From Diploptera punctata (taxonomy: Eukaryota; Arthropoda; Insecta; Blattodea; Blaberidae), in assembly GCA_030220185.1 (NCBI GenBank), contig JASPKZ010008348.1, positions 496,001 through 560,000 of the forward strand: a stretch of DNA of 64,000 nucleotides. The letters are read 5' to 3'. A program made the position numbers and the translations under genes. Every line of letters starts with the position of its first letter. Within the stretch, counting starts at the first letter, position 1. The notes beneath the pieces are model-generated. The model ran no database searches. It was not told where the DNA came from and saw nothing but the letters and a program-made list of their open reading frames with translations. Shown here one piece after another: positions 11,276 through 22,115 of this stretch.

Positions 11276-11477
11276 CTACATTTTTTTATTTCGAGTGTTA
11301 GAGAGTGAACTACATTTTCTTACTCGCTTGAAGTTAAAACAGTTTTTAGACCATTGAAAATGCAGTCATACATGTGGTTTGTTTACATTACAACTGGATC
11401 TTAGGTCGGAAGAGGTGTAGCTCCTCGACACTAATAATAATAATAATAATAATAATAATGTAATATTTACTTTGACC

Positions 11478-11770
11478 AGCCTCATGGGCTAGTTGTCAAG
11501 CGTTTCTGACTGCAGTTCATGAGGTCCCGGGTTCGTTTCCCGGTCAGACCACAGAAAAGTTTCCTTAAAGGGAATTAATCCTATGGTCGCCCATGATTTG
11601 GAATTTATGATAAGTTTAGGTTATACCTCTCCTGGCGCTTCATTATCATTTATTACCCATCATATCATCGAGGTAACATAACTCCACCTTCCAGGTTAGA
11701 AATTTATTACATTTCCGCTAATGCCAGGGGAGAAATTCATAAATGTCAACCTGGTGGCGTTAGACAAAAA
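11478..11770 (+). mobile_element. tRNA-derived SINE (family V)
   Basis: The head has tRNA-like internal promoter blocks: box A-like tgggctagttgtcaagcg and box B-like cccgggttcgtttcccgg. The body ends with gccaggggagaaattcataa, related to the 3' halves of S2 at 21900-22115 and 30785-31130. Pol III SINEs depend on partner LINE enzymes for mobility. No poly-T terminator was looked for beyond the visible A-run at 11765. Confidence 0.65.
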
Positions 11771-12369
11771 AATATTTCTGTTAAAATTTTATTGTAATTG
11801 TTGTTAAACAAATAAGTTAGAAAAATACGAGTCAAATAAAAAGCTGAAAAAAATGTGACGGTGAGCAACGTTGCCAGTTTTATCCGTGCCGATGCATGTG
11901 TATCTTATACAAAAAGCACTGGACCAAATTTCCTTAACAAACTCTGAATGGGATTTGACACACACCCTATAGACTGCAGGTGAAGTTTAAAAGTATTATG
12001 TGATTGATAGTATCATTACCAACATTGAAAGTCGTGTGTATGTACACAGACAGGTTGACAAACATAATGGACAAAAAAAACTGCAATGTAAGTGATCAAA
12101 GCATCTTTCAAGTTAGCGTTAAAACAATGCTTTGACGTCACGGGACGCTCTGAGGTGTAAACACATCAGTGTAATTAACACAGTGTTATGATTACTTTGC
12201 TAAATATTCCCCGATAACATTACCCAGGTGTTGTATCCTAATTCACATATATAACAATATGTGAACAAATATATATTCATCAAGTCACACGTTTCAGATA
12301 TTCAGGATGCAAGGTAACTTACAAATACACTAGTGAATGTAAAAATAAACTTTCCCTTTTCCAACAGAT
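11771..12369. other. No recognisable feature
   Basis: About 600 bp of AT-rich sequence without a supported ORF or cross-match. Confidence 0.4.
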
Positions 12370-13225
12370 ACGGTACAATAATAATTGAAAGAAATAGAAA
12401 ATTAACAGAAGAAATTAGAACTAACTGTAGTTTAAAACAAGGGTTTAAGCCCTTCCCAACACCTTTTTAATATACATTTAGACGACATTCTTGATGACTC
12501 GAAACAATTGGTTCATAAGGGATTAAAAATTGGACGAAATAAAACATTGAATGCATTATGTTTTGCAGATGATATAGTATTAATTTTTGACAGAGAAGTC
12601 AGGCTTCAAAAAGCAGTTTATCAATTAAATAATATATGTAAGAAATATAATATGATTATTTCAAAATCAAAAACTGAAGTAATGGCGTTCCATGGAAATT
12701 ACCCAGTAGAACAAAAATAGTAATAGAAGATAAAGTGTTGGAACAGGTTTCACACTTCCAGTATTTGGGCTGCGATATAACTTATGAAGAAGAGCAAGAT
12801 ATAAATAAGAAAATGCAATGTAAAAATCAACATATTTGTGGAACAATCAGACAGACACTGAGGAACAAAGTAAGAAAGCATACGCAGGTAAGATTTTACT
12901 CAACGATGTCACTACCAGTGGCGATATATGAAAGTGAGGCCTGGGTCCTGAAGAAAAAAGAAAAAGTAAAATTCAGGCAGCAGAAATGAGATTCCTACGG
13001 GCTGTGAAAGGTTATACAAGAGAAGAACATATTAGAAATGAGAATATTAGAGAGGAACTAAAAGTACAACCACTTGTTCAACAAGTAGAAGAACACAGGA
13101 ACAATTGGATAGAACATATGCAAAGAATGACACAGGTTAGGATACCAAAGATGGCACTGATGTATAACACTGGACGACGAAGATCGGTAGAAAGACCAAG
13201 AAAGCGCTGGGCTGAACAGATGTGA
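12370..13225 (+). pseudogene. Non-LTR retrotransposon RT and C-terminus (family T)
   Basis: It starts in the RT palm with EEIRTNCSLKQGF (12405-12445). FADDIVLIFDREVRLQKAVY, the catalytic (F/Y)ADD motif, lies near 12565. Then come VSHFQYLGCDITYEEEQDIN, YSTMSLPVAIYESEAWVLKK, MRFLRAVKGYTREEHIRNEN and WIEHMQRMTQVRIPKMALMY, closing with RRRSVERPRKRWAEQM. This is the canonical order of an RTE-like ORF 3' half. It is broken by a shifted QG..LSP segment near 12450, a stop near 12720 and a frame change near 12985. It encodes no functional enzyme. Confidence 0.85.
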
Positions 13226-13420
13226 GATCGGAACAGGCAAAGACCTAATCCGTGAAGGGTGATGATGGTGTACGGTACAATAAATATAGAGTTTTTCATA
13301 TATTGCACAATTTTTAAAAATGCAATAATTAAGCAACAAAAAATGCATCGAAATTATTTTTCTTTATTTTTATTTACTTTCATCTACATACACTCCCACT
13401 TAAGAGCGAAAAAGTATATC

Positions 13421-14309
13421 AGACATATGTCCACCTCCACTGTCTCGACAGACAGTCAGACATATGTCCACCTCCACTGTCTCGACAGACAGTCAGACAT
13501 ATGTCCACCTCCACTGTCTCGACAGACAGTCAGACATATGTCCACCTCCACTGTCTCGACAGACAGTCAGACATATGTCCACCTCCACTGTCTCGACAGA
13601 CAGTCAGACATATGTCCACCTCCACTGTCTCGACAGACAGTCAGACATATGTTCACCTCCACTGTCTCGACAAACAGTCAGACATATGTCCACCTCCACT
13701 GTCTCGACAGACAGTCAGACATATGTCCACCTCCACTGTCTCGACAGGCAGTCAGACATATGTCCACCTCCACTGTCTCGACAGACAGTCAGACATATGT
13801 CCACCTCCACTGTCTCGACAGACAGTCAGACATATGTCCACCTCCACTGTCTCGACAGACAGTCAGACATATGTCCACCTCCATTGTCTCGACAGACAGT
13901 CAGACATATGTTCACCTCCACTGTCTCGACAAACAGTCAGACATATGTCCACCTCCACTGTCTCGACAGACAGTCAGACATATGTCCACCTCCACTGTCT
14001 CGACAGACAGTCAGACATATGTCCACCTCCACTGTCTCGACAGACAGTCAGACATATGTCCACCTCTCCACTGTCTCGACAGACAGTCAGACATATGTCC
14101 ACCTCCACTGTCTCGACAGACAGTCAGACATATGTCCACCTCCACTGTCTCGACAGACAGTCAGACATATGTCCACCTCCACTGTCTCGACAGACAGTCA
14201 GACATATGTCCACCTCCACTGTCTCGACAGACAGTCAGACATATGTCCACCTCCACTGTCTCGACAGACAGTCAGACATATGTCCACCTCAACTGTCTCG
14301 ACAGACAGT
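13421..14309. repeat. 37-bp minisatellite, about 24 copies
   Basis: The period is exactly 37 bp, with units starting agacatatgtccacctccac and continuing tgtctcgacagacagtc. Within each unit CTGTCT-cgac-AGACAG forms a short hairpin and CATATG is palindromic. Units are almost identical. Exceptions include two copies of a double variant (gttcacc with gacaaacag), a gacaggcag variant, a ccattg variant and a 2-bp insertion near 14063. No stop arises in any plus frame, so three overlapping long ORFs appear. They are a by-product of a period not divisible by three. Confidence 0.97.
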
Positions 14310-14462
14310 TACTCGGTCTATGAAGTTCGTGATGATCATTTCACAGACATCTCTGTTGATGTTGTTGATGACACGTTGAATTTCTACCTTAAGTTGGAGA
14401 ACTATTTGTGGTTTGTTCACGTAGACTTTAGACCTGTTACACATCCCGGGAGACAATAACCC
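14310..14462. other. Minisatellite flank
   Basis: Low-complexity gttgatg-rich sequence with no assignable function. Confidence 0.3.
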
Positions 14463-15580
14463 TAACTAACTAATTAACTCACTGGCAATATCGAACCCGT
14501 AGGTTCATGACCGCGCGGACATAATCTATCCATACATCCCTATCCTGAACTAATGTTTTCCAAACATTCCCTGTATAATCTACTTCCCTCAAATCATAGT
14601 TAATGTAATTCTCCCACCTCATTCTTGGTCTACCAACTGGGCGTTTTCCCTCTGGTTTTCCTACAAGAAGCTTCCCTGAACGTCTTTCATTCCCCATTCG
14701 TGCCACATATCCTGCCCATCGCAGTCTACGAGACTTAAATGTTCTTATTATATTAGGCTTCTTATAAAAACCATGTACTTCAGTGACATGTAGTTTTCTC
14801 CATTCACCTGCCTGTTCACCTCTCTTTGGTTCAAAAAATTCCTAAGAACTTTATTTTCAAATACTCATAATCTTTATCTCTTTCCCTCCCCTAAAGTAAG
14901 AGTCCATGTTTCGTATCCATATAATATAACTGGAGAATAACAGTTTTATATATTTTTCATAAGTAATGCCACGAGTGATTTCCAAATTATCGATAAATTC
15001 ACGACTCACGAAGTGAGTCGTGAATTTATCTAGAGAATTTGGAAATCAAGAGTGGCATTTGTTAGGACTATTTAACGAATAAAATTAAGCTGTTTACTCA
15101 CAAATCATTATTTAACTGTAGTTATTTTAAAATATTTATATATCTAATGTAAACGGCGATGTTTGAAAACAAATGAGAAACGATAGGTACGCTTCATCTG
15201 CTTCTTTTGTTTATCACTGCAACTAGATCATACTATTTCAGAATATTAAAAAGGAGGAGCTTTCTTTAATATGGTAATTATAACACTGATAAATATTTCG
15301 TGAAACGCGACTCTGATTGGTTGTAAAACAGAAATCATTGAAACATGATTGGTCATTGACTCCCATTTGGGGCATGAGTTAAGTAGTCAGTGTAACTTTT
15401 TTGAAAGGAGTTGGGACGTCAAGAATCCCTGCAATGCGTAATAACATGCATTTCTACAATTCAGCCTATGTTTAATTTATTTGTGCATCTCATTCCTATT
15501 TTGTAATTATTGTTCCTAGGTATATGAATTCAGTCACTTCTTTAAAATGTCCCTCATTTGTCATTAGCTGTCCGTTCCCA
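14463..15580 (-). pseudogene. RTE-1 copy carrying element H
   Basis: The minus-strand tail is (AGTT)n-like at 14460-14480. The blocks MARMGNERRSGKLLVGKPEG, KRPVGRPRMRWENYINYDLR and EVDYTGNVWKTLVQDRDVW follow. The copy is cut at about 14957 by element H and resumes at about 15397 (aaaggagttgggacgtcaag) to reach the VTEFIYLGTIIT-like region near 15530. Premature stops are present. Confidence 0.8.
14958..15396 (+). mobile_element. Hairpin element H, copy 1, internally deleted
   Basis: It begins tcataagtaatgccacgag and ends ccatttggggcatgagttaa. Near the 5' end AAATTCACGACTCAC-gaa-GTGAGTCGTGAATTT makes a strong hairpin, inside a wider CCAAAT/ATTTGG pairing. It lacks about 315 bp that are present between 26815 and 27130 of copy 2. 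It sits between the RTE-1 sequences tatatatttt and gttacactga, exactly where copy 2 sits in another RTE-1 copy. Confidence 0.8.
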
Positions 15581-15750
15581 CAAATTCTCTTTCGGGTTTC
15601 GAACACGTGTAACTTGCGTTTAAATAAACTTACAAACATGAAACTAGTACTAATGGGAAGGGAAACTCAAAAGGTTTTGGTTATAGTATCACAGTTTGCA
15701 ACAATGACGTATAATTACATATAACGTTCCGTATTGTTGAAAGTGAGAAA

Positions 15751-15984
15751 ATGGCTGGTATAGAGGATAGGCGAGCGTCCTGTGTTCTCGATTATCATGT
15801 TCATCAATCTGTAATTGTTGTTCAACGACATTTTCGAACAAGATTTGGTGAAGATCCACCCAGTGGTCCTTCAATTCGTAAGTGGTACTCTGATTTTACT
15901 ACAAAAGGGTACATCTGTAGGAGGAAATCTTCTGGACGCCTGGCTGAGAATAGATTTGTTATCATTTTCAGTTTATTATCTTAG
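15751..15984 (+). pseudogene. DUF4817-like HTH fragment of a mariner-type transposase
   Basis: The reading frame gives VLDYHVHQSVIVVQRHFRTR, FGEDPPSGPSIRKWYSDFTT and KGYICRRKSSGRLAE. This closely follows the helix-turn-helix domain that Pfam calls DUF4817, found at the N-terminus of insect mariner-like transposases. The start MAGIEDRRAS fits the family. The frame runs into an unrelated stop right after the domain and no DDE catalytic region follows, so this is a 3'-truncated relic. The match is from recognition, not from a search. Confidence 0.75.
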
Positions 15985-16073
15985 AACGTACCCCTTTTTT
16001 TCAAAAGTAGGTTGAGGAATACGTATGTGAAGCCGGAACAGGCTTAAGATACTAATCTGTGACAGAACAAGAA

Positions 16074-16076
<3 letters not shown>

Positions 16077-16106
<30 letters not shown>
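16077..16106. repeat. (TA)n microsatellite
   Basis: Uninterrupted ta dinucleotides immediately left of the mariner element. Confidence 0.95.
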
Positions 16107-16107
<1 letters not shown>

Positions 16108-16112
16108 GTGTA

Positions 16113-16645
16113 CTAGGGCGTTCGATAATTAATGGCAACACTGCTATAACATAAAAAAATATTTAGGTTACTTTTAGTATTAGGAACTTAATTTATAGTC
16201 TCATATCAAGTCAGCTATACGTTGCCAAATCGTTGGAAACGGCGCACTCCATCTGCAGCACCATTTTGGATACCTCACTCATCTGATAGATCAAGTGTTT
16301 ATTGGATATCAACTCTTGATTGAAATCTTATACCTCGTTGAGATTCTTTGATCTTCGAGAATAAGTTATAGTCACAAGGGTTTCTGTCTGTTGAATTTGG
16401 TGGATGTTCGAGTACTTCCCAATTCCACCTTCTAAACAAATTGTAGTGAACATCTTTTTAGAGCGGTATTACTTACTGAATGTGAGAAACAGTGAATGTA
16501 TTCACAAAATATTGCTATTTCAAGACTTTCAATATTACAGATTTTTACAACAAAGATTGCTCAATAACACACTACAAGATTACAATGGTCACCGCTAGGA
16601 TCGCTGATTTGCAAGAGTGTTGCCATTACTTATCGAATGCTCTAG
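16113..16645 (-). mobile_element. Internally deleted mariner element
   Basis: 533 bp with terminal inverted repeats of about 31 bp. The left end is CTAGGGCGTTCGATAATTAA. The right end in reverse complement is CTAGAGCATTCGATAAGTAA. Both are followed by TGGCAACACT. TA flanks both ends (16111-16112 and 16646-16647). The interior keeps only the C-terminal part of a transposase on the minus strand. Confidence 0.88.
16206..16418 (-). pseudogene. Mariner transposase C-terminal fragment
   Basis: Minus-strand translation shows EVLEHPPNSTDRNPCDYNLF, SKIKESQRGIRF and, further on, GAADGVRRFQRFGNVYS. These match the HPPYSPD..PCDY.LF, KVKE.LRG and ADGVRR-W motifs of mariner transposases. The PCDY aspartate would be the third residue of the DD34D triad. 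SPD is changed to STD and stops lie between the blocks. The first two catalytic regions are deleted. Confidence 0.85.
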
Positions 16646-16661
16646 TATATTATTAGCAGCA

Positions 16662-16907
16662 CTACAGCCCGATTCGAACCTCGACTTCCCTCAGGACCCT
16701 CTTCCAGGCATCTCTGTCTCTAGCAACCAGCCACCATCCTTCGATTTTTAGCTTCCTCAAATCCTTCAAAATTCCAACCACCCAACACAGTCTCAGTCGT
16801 CCCACATTCCTTTTCCCTTCAAATTTACATTCCATGATTTTCTTGGGAATCTCATGTTCAGTCATTCTTAGTGTACGCAATCTTGAAACTTTAATTGATG
16901 TAACCAA
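16662..16907 (-). pseudogene. Retrotransposon C-terminal fragment (family U)
   Basis: The frame reads RLRTLRMTEHEIPKKIMECK, FEGKRNVGRLRLCWVVGILK and VARDRDAWKRVLREVEVRIG. This is the PKK...GKR.VGRPR.RW...ARDR..W end block of a non-LTR ORF. No RT core is present. Confidence 0.65.
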
Positions 16908-17000
16908 ATCAGCAGACTTATATAACTGATAGAGCTCACAGTTATATCTTATATGCCATTTCTCTCTTGTTGCACATTGAGCCGTGAGTTTTCTTAAGAG

Positions 17001-17006
<6 letters not shown>

Positions 17007-17047
<41 letters not shown>
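17007..17047. repeat. (TA)n microsatellite
   Basis: Pure ta run abutting the left end of the pogo-like element, consistent with TA target preference. Confidence 0.95.
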
Positions 17048-17050
<3 letters not shown>

Positions 17051-17562
17051 AAACTTGTTTAATCCGGAACGTTAAACATGCGGAAATCTGTCCAATGTGA
17101 ACAAATGTATTGGTCTCCCCGACAAAATAATAGAAATTTTACGTGTATTTATTTTGTATAAAACGGAATCTGTTCAACGCGGAAACGGAAGGATAATTCT
17201 ACATAATTAATGAAAGAAAATGTTTATAAGGCGGAAAGGTAGAGAGAGAAATAAATTAGTTTCCACTTCATTGAATTCCCGTTAGGCGAATTAACAATAA
17301 GTGATGATTTCTGCCTCCCACCGGGTGAAATAGAGTTTCTACTTACATGTGGAATTTTATTTTGGCCTCACTGCACACCCGTTATGCGAAATACAGGTTC
17401 GTTTAACAAATATTTGGCGTGTGACATCTGTCTTACAAATAACCAGGTACTCTAAGATCTTAAATTGGTTTAAGATTTGAGACCGATTGTGTACCTATCT
17501 TTCACTGGTAGCGTTCTGAATTTACGGAATAAAGATGGCTAAATCGTACTTATCATTGCCAT

Positions 17563-17644
17563 CCATCCATAGTAATTCTGCCCGAGGGCAGGTCTTTCAC
17601 TGCACTCGTAGCATTTTTCATACTAAGCTTTGCAACTTTACTAA
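17563..17644 (-). mobile_element. SINE S1 3' fragment
   Basis: It runs ccatccatccatagtaattc to ctttgcaactttacta, matching the 3' half of S1 (full copy at 30322-30666). It is cut by an S4 insertion. Confidence 0.75.
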
Positions 17645-17948
17645 GTAAAAGTAAAGTAAAGTGATCCCACAACAGGCCTCAGGAGGCCCTTGGGGTAGTG
17701 GGAGGTTAAGGCTCCTACTTTTTCTAGACAATCGGCACTTTATGTCAGCCGGGTTGTCAGCCCTGCGTGACGGCCTTTACCCCCAGAACAAGCGTCTGGT
17801 ACTCATTTTCGTTAGAGGCTGAGTCGACCCCAGGGCCATGGTGCCGCCAGAGGGTTTGGGCCAGTTTAAAAATCCTGACCCCAACGGGACTTGAACCCTC
17901 GACCCTCCGGCTTGTAGCTCAGTGCCTTAACCACTACGCTACGGCGAC
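17645..17948 (-). mobile_element. SINE S4, copy 1
   Basis: The minus-strand tRNA-like head has a box A-like tagcgtagtggttaaggc and a box B-like gggttcaagtccc. The body is nearly identical to 52109-52414 and 59437-59736. Flanks ctttactaagtaaa and ctttactaggaaag form an imperfect 14-bp target duplication within S1. Near-identity of the three copies suggests recent activity. Confidence 0.85.
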
Positions 17949-18642
17949 TTTACTAGGAAAGTGAAAATGTTTGAAGATAAAGAAAAACAAACTCTCAGTA
18001 CGCGAAATAATGACTAAATTTAAATGTGGGAAAACCCAAGTTTATGAGATTTTAAATAACGAATGAATGGACGCAAGGAAATGGTAAAAAAAATAAAATA
18101 AAAAAAGGAAATGAAGAAATCAACGAGGTTTGGGAGTGTTTTACAAGTCCACGATCAAAAAAATCTCCAAATTTCCGGACCGATGCTCCAAAGTCAAGCT
18201 CTAGTTGTCGCTATATCCCTAGGGAATAACGATTTCAAGGCATCTTCAGGTTGGTTGTGGACAGTTTTAAATGACGACACAATGTAGTGTGGAATGAAAT
18301 TTGCGGAGAATCAAAGGTTGTGGACGAAAGTATAATTAGTGGGTGGAAACCAAAACTACATATTTTAATTTCAGGATACGCGCCTAAGAGACATTTTTAA
18401 CGCTGACGAAACGGGACTGCTTTTTTACGCGTTACCATCGAAGTTGCTTGTACATACTATACTTCAATTTTCAACGGCAGAACTACAATTAATCCAAATA
18501 CATAAAAAGGCATATACGGTGCTCTATAATCTAAGATTTGTGAATAATGTTTGTTTTTTTTATAATGCGGAATGTTGTCTAATGAGGAAAAAAATATTGG
18601 TCCCATGCGATTCCGCTTTGAACAAGTTTTACTATGTATATA

Positions 18643-19065
18643 CTAGCTAATATCCGGGGTACGCTGGTACGCTTGAAAAATGAAATAGTAAAGGTTAATT
18701 CAATAGTATGTTATACGCTGGGACGAACCAAACATGGCAGTTGCTAGTCAGTTTTTAATTTCGGATTTCAGGTAAACCTCCATTTATATTGTCGGATTTC
18801 GCTCATTTTTGGATAATACCCACATCGGTTTATTCTAATAGGATATACTGAGTTTCATTATGAAACATTGGAAATTGTTACCTCTTAAGCGATTTAAATT
18901 TTCACTTCAGGTGAACTCTTACACCTAACGATTTTTGAGGGCGCAATTGTGATTCTAATCCATCGACGGACCCAATGAGACAAAAAAAAATAATCAAAAT
19001 TTATCCACTCGTTTAGGAGGAGTTCAGTGACAAACACACGTACAGAAGAATGTATATATATTCTA
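18643..19065 (+). repeat. Dispersed repeat E, copy 1
   Basis: It starts tagctaatatccggggtacg and ends cgtttaggaggagttcagtg with a tail tgtatatatattc. It matches 51165-51595 in reverse orientation. Its start resembles that of repeat A, but the body differs. No ORF. Confidence 0.7.
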
Positions 19066-19074
19066 TAGTGTTCT

Positions 19075-19205
19075 GCCCTATGGCAGGTCTTTCACTGTAA
19101 TCATAGCATTTTCATGCTATGCTTTGCAGATTTACTAGGGGATTTATAGGTGTGGTAGCTTACCGTTGCTTTCCACACCGGTGAAGGATGATAATGATGA
19201 ATATG
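19075..19205 (-). mobile_element. SINE S1 3' fragment
   Basis: It covers tctgccctatggcaggtc through ccacaccggtgaaggatgat, the 3' half of S1. The tRNA head is missing. Confidence 0.75.
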
Positions 19206-19682
19206 TATTTATTTATTTACCTATTTACTTTATTCGCTTAATTAAATCCCTCCAGCATTTCATTATTGGCCTATTTAGCATTGTACATATTTTAAAACGA
19301 ATAGGGAGCTAGCTTGGTGCGTCAACCGCTAACCTGGAGGAACAGGAGATTTTTAACCAAGGTTCATTTCCTTAACCTTTGACGAACCTGCGGTTATTGA
19401 CCGTAATTTGAGTTTCACGGGAAAATTTTGTCAAATGTATTTCCATTTCAGTTCCTGTTCAGACTACAGTAAATTGTGTTCAAATGCTAATTTTGTTGAT
19501 TGGAAATGTTTGATTGTTGTAATTAATATTTTTGTATGCAGGGTAAACTTAATGCCCGCATGGTCGTTTTGAAAATTTTAGTACCTGATGAAGTGTTATG
19601 AAATCAATTACATATACCATATCCTTGCAATTAAATTAACAATTATAAATTACTAAGAAAAAATACAAATTTTATTTAACTA
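19206..19682. other. No recognisable feature
   Basis: AT-rich unique-looking sequence, with no supported ORF. Confidence 0.4.
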
Positions 19683-20268
19683 AATAGTTTATTACGATGC
19701 GAGGTAAGGAAGTGGTATTTACAGAATTGTTTAAAAATGTTTAAAAACCGAGCGATAGCGAGGTTTTTAATTTCCGAGATTCTGTAAAACACTTCACAAA
19801 CGTGTGTTGTACATTATTTTTTGCGCGATGGTGTTTTCAAAAATAATACTAAAATAATATCTTTGTTGGAAATATGGCATTCATTATAAACAATTGACTA
19901 ACGTTAACAGTGTGGGCAATGTTTATTAGTTGAAAGTACAGGAGGCCGTGAGACCATTATTATTGATAATATGGCGGCAAGTACGTATTTACTGTTTTAT
20001 ATTGTTTCAAATAAAGTTCAGTTAATTTAAAATGCAGTAATTTGTTTCGTATAATGTATATTAACACTACCTTTTGGATATTTTTGTATATACATTGTAC
20101 GTAGTATACATAGATGGCAGTGGTTTTACTTCCCACACGTGGGTGTAAATGTAATATTACAGTATAGTTATTTAGGTAGGCAATCGCGAAATGTAGGAAG
20201 TTGATCTTTCAATCATGGTCGCTATTGTTGCAAGTACGACAAAACGCACTATCGCGCAAAAAATAATA
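19683..20268 (+). mobile_element. Element X, copy 2
   Basis: It matches 3195-3790 end to end, from attacgatgcgaggtaagg to cactatcgcgcaaaaaa, with the same internal foldback. Confidence 0.75.
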
Positions 20269-20887
20269 TTTGGTACAACAATTAGACTAATAATGATTCA
20301 TATCACCATTTTACTGTCAGTTGTTTTTAGCATTGTCATCTTTATTGTTACATTTAGTATTTAGATGGCCTTGGTTTGAATATCCCTGGATTCATGGTTA
20401 CTTGATGAATTGTTCTCTATGAGAAACAGAATATAACCTCAGTCGATTAGAAAATCGATACATAAGCTTGAGTCGCTTGTTTTTTACTTCCGGTTTATTC
20501 TCTACCGCTGAAGGCACGCGTTTTTAACATCGCGTTGTATAATTTTTATAATCTATATTAATCCGTTTATATTTGTCATGTTATTTAATATGTATACATT
20601 TGTGATTGTGTATTTATATGTTTGTGATACAAAGAAGACATCATGTTTTGTTTAGAATAGCTTCATTCGACATATTCAAGAGCTCGGGTAAGTCGCGTCA
20701 CTTACAACTGAATTTCTGTTTATAATTTATTACAAATTAAACAAATTTATTTTGAGGCAAGTCAGCTGTGTAGGGAGACGAAAAACAAGGTTAGAAATCG
20801 ATAATCATTTTGGATAAAGTTTTCAAAAGAGTCAGGAAAAGTTTTTCTAACTCTGAAGCAGACATCAACAGCATGCACCGGCATTTG
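20269..20887. other. No recognisable feature
   Basis: About 620 bp without a convincing ORF or repeat match. Confidence 0.4.
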
Positions 20888-21617
20888 AACTAACTAACTC
20901 ACTCACTGGCACTATCGAACCCGTAGACATTAGTTCCCCACACATCCCTATCCTGAGCTAATGTTTTCCAATCATCTCCTGTAAAATCTACTTCCCTCAA
21001 ACCATGGTTAATATTATGCTCCTACTACATTCTTGGTCTACCAACTGGGCGGTTTCCCTATCGTTTTCCTACAAGAATATTCCATGACCCTGCTTCATTT
21101 TCCATTCGTGCCATATGCCCTGCTCATCGCAATCTACGTAATTTAACTATTCTTATTATATTTGATTTCCTATAAATGCCAAGTAGCTTACTGTTATGTA
21201 AGTCTTCTCCATCCGCCTTCTGTTCATCCCTCTTTGGTCCAAAAAATTTCCCAAGAACTTTATTTTCAGATACTCATAATCTTTTCTCCTCGCTTAAAGT
21301 AAGAGTCCATGTTTCATATCCATATAATATAACTGGTAGAATAAGAGTTTTATGTATTTTAAGTTTAACGTTTTTTTAGAGAAGTTGGAACGACAAGAGT
21401 CCCTGTAATACGTAATAAGACGCATTTCCAGAATTGAGCCTATATTTAATTTATTTGTTCATCTCATTCCTGTTTGTAATTATTGTTCCTGGGTATTTGA
21501 AATCAACCATTTCTTCAAAATTTCTATTTGTTATTAACTTTCCATTTCCATTATATAATGTATTTCTATGTGTGAACATATATTCAATTTTATTGATGTT
21601 TATTTTCAGCCCCAAGT
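20888..21617 (-). pseudogene. RTE-1 3' fragment
   Basis: The tail aactaactaactcactcac gives an (AGTT)n end on the minus strand. The blocks for LRWAGHMARMENEAGSW, GKRPVG and the ILPVILYGYETWTLTL region follow. The 5' side reaches LGLKININKIEYMFTHRNT near 21560-21615, where it abuts a (TTA)n run. Stops are present throughout. Confidence 0.8.
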
Positions 21618-21621
21618 ATTA

Positions 21622-21700
<79 letters not shown>
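21618..21700. repeat. (TTA)n microsatellite
   Basis: Near-perfect tta/att trinucleotides with two tca variants. Confidence 0.95.
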
Positions 21701-21899
21701 GTAAGTGGGAGAATACAGGACTTTAGAGAATAATATATAACGGTAAACACTCCCAGTACCTGAAAACCGGTACGTACAAATGTTCATAAAGATCTGTTGC
21801 ATGGTTCAGAAGTTCATAAGCCACAAACGTACGCAGACTGAATTTTTATGTAATAAAGATGTTTAATGTCCATTTTGTTTCATTTCGTTCATCTGCCCC

Positions 21900-22115
21900 T
21901 GTGACGGTTCTTCAGGGGTGGTCGGCCGGTACCCTTGTACTTAACATACCTCTGTAAATATAGGGGCTTCATCTCATCTCATTCCTCGACCCACCCTGAG
22001 TTGGACAGGAGTTGCGGATATGGCGCCCCTACCTCAGAAATGGGTTTACATTAACGCCACGCCAGGAGAGAATACGAAAATGTCGAAATGACAAATAGTG
22101 GTGGAATATATAATG
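21900..22115 (+). mobile_element. SINE S2-like 3' half
   Basis: It carries gcgcccctacctcagaaat and acgccacgccaggagagaat, matching the 3' half of S2 at 31030-31110 and 50790-50870. The 5' part is different, so it is a related subfamily or a chimaera. Confidence 0.6.

Larger units (their letters stand above)
7738..11412 (+). mobile_element. Element M, copy 2, interrupted by two retrotransposons
   Basis: M sequence runs 7738-8228, resumes at about 10842-11026 and again at about 11276-11412, ending at the inverted end ggatcttaggtcggaagagg. The gaps are a 2.6 kb non-LTR retrotransposon (8236-10838) and a family L fragment (11027-11275). Together with the oppositely oriented copy at 6312-7094 it makes a local inverted arrangement around RTE-1. 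Confidence 0.75.
17534..18456 (+). pseudogene. Pogo/Tigger-type transposase relic
   Basis: The probable start is ATG at 17535 (MAKSYLSL), immediately before the SINE insertion. After it come VREIMTKFKCGKTQVYEIL (centromere-protein-B-type DNA-binding HTH, about 17999-18057), then SKFPDRCSKS, a block related to NDFKASSGWLW, VVWNEICGESKVVDESIISG and WKPKLHILISGYAPK. DIFNADETGLLFYALPSK follows near 18388, whose NADETG holds the first catalytic Asp of the DDE nuclease. Later catalytic residues are deleted. Multiple frameshifts and stops are present. Confidence 0.85.
17046..18634 (+). mobile_element. Tigger/pogo-like DNA transposon relic
   Basis: The left end TAGTAAAACTTGTTTAATCC and the right end in reverse complement TAGTAAAACTTGTTCAAAGC are inverted repeats, followed by related CGGAA(C/T) repeats. 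It lies in a TA context. Decayed pogo-type transposase coding lies inside. Nested SINE fragments occupy about 17563-17948. The 3' coding region is deleted, leaving about 1.2 kb of element. Confidence 0.85.

Noticed and set aside
13421..14309. CRISPR-like array
   Set aside because: Units are contiguous 37-bp repeats with no variable spacers, and the context is a eukaryotic genome.
13259..14459. Three overlapping long ORFs (up to 354 codons) of Ser/Thr/His/Leu-rich repeats
   Set aside because: All lie on the 37-bp minisatellite and are open in every plus frame because the unit has no stops. Composition and frame-independence argue against a real protein.
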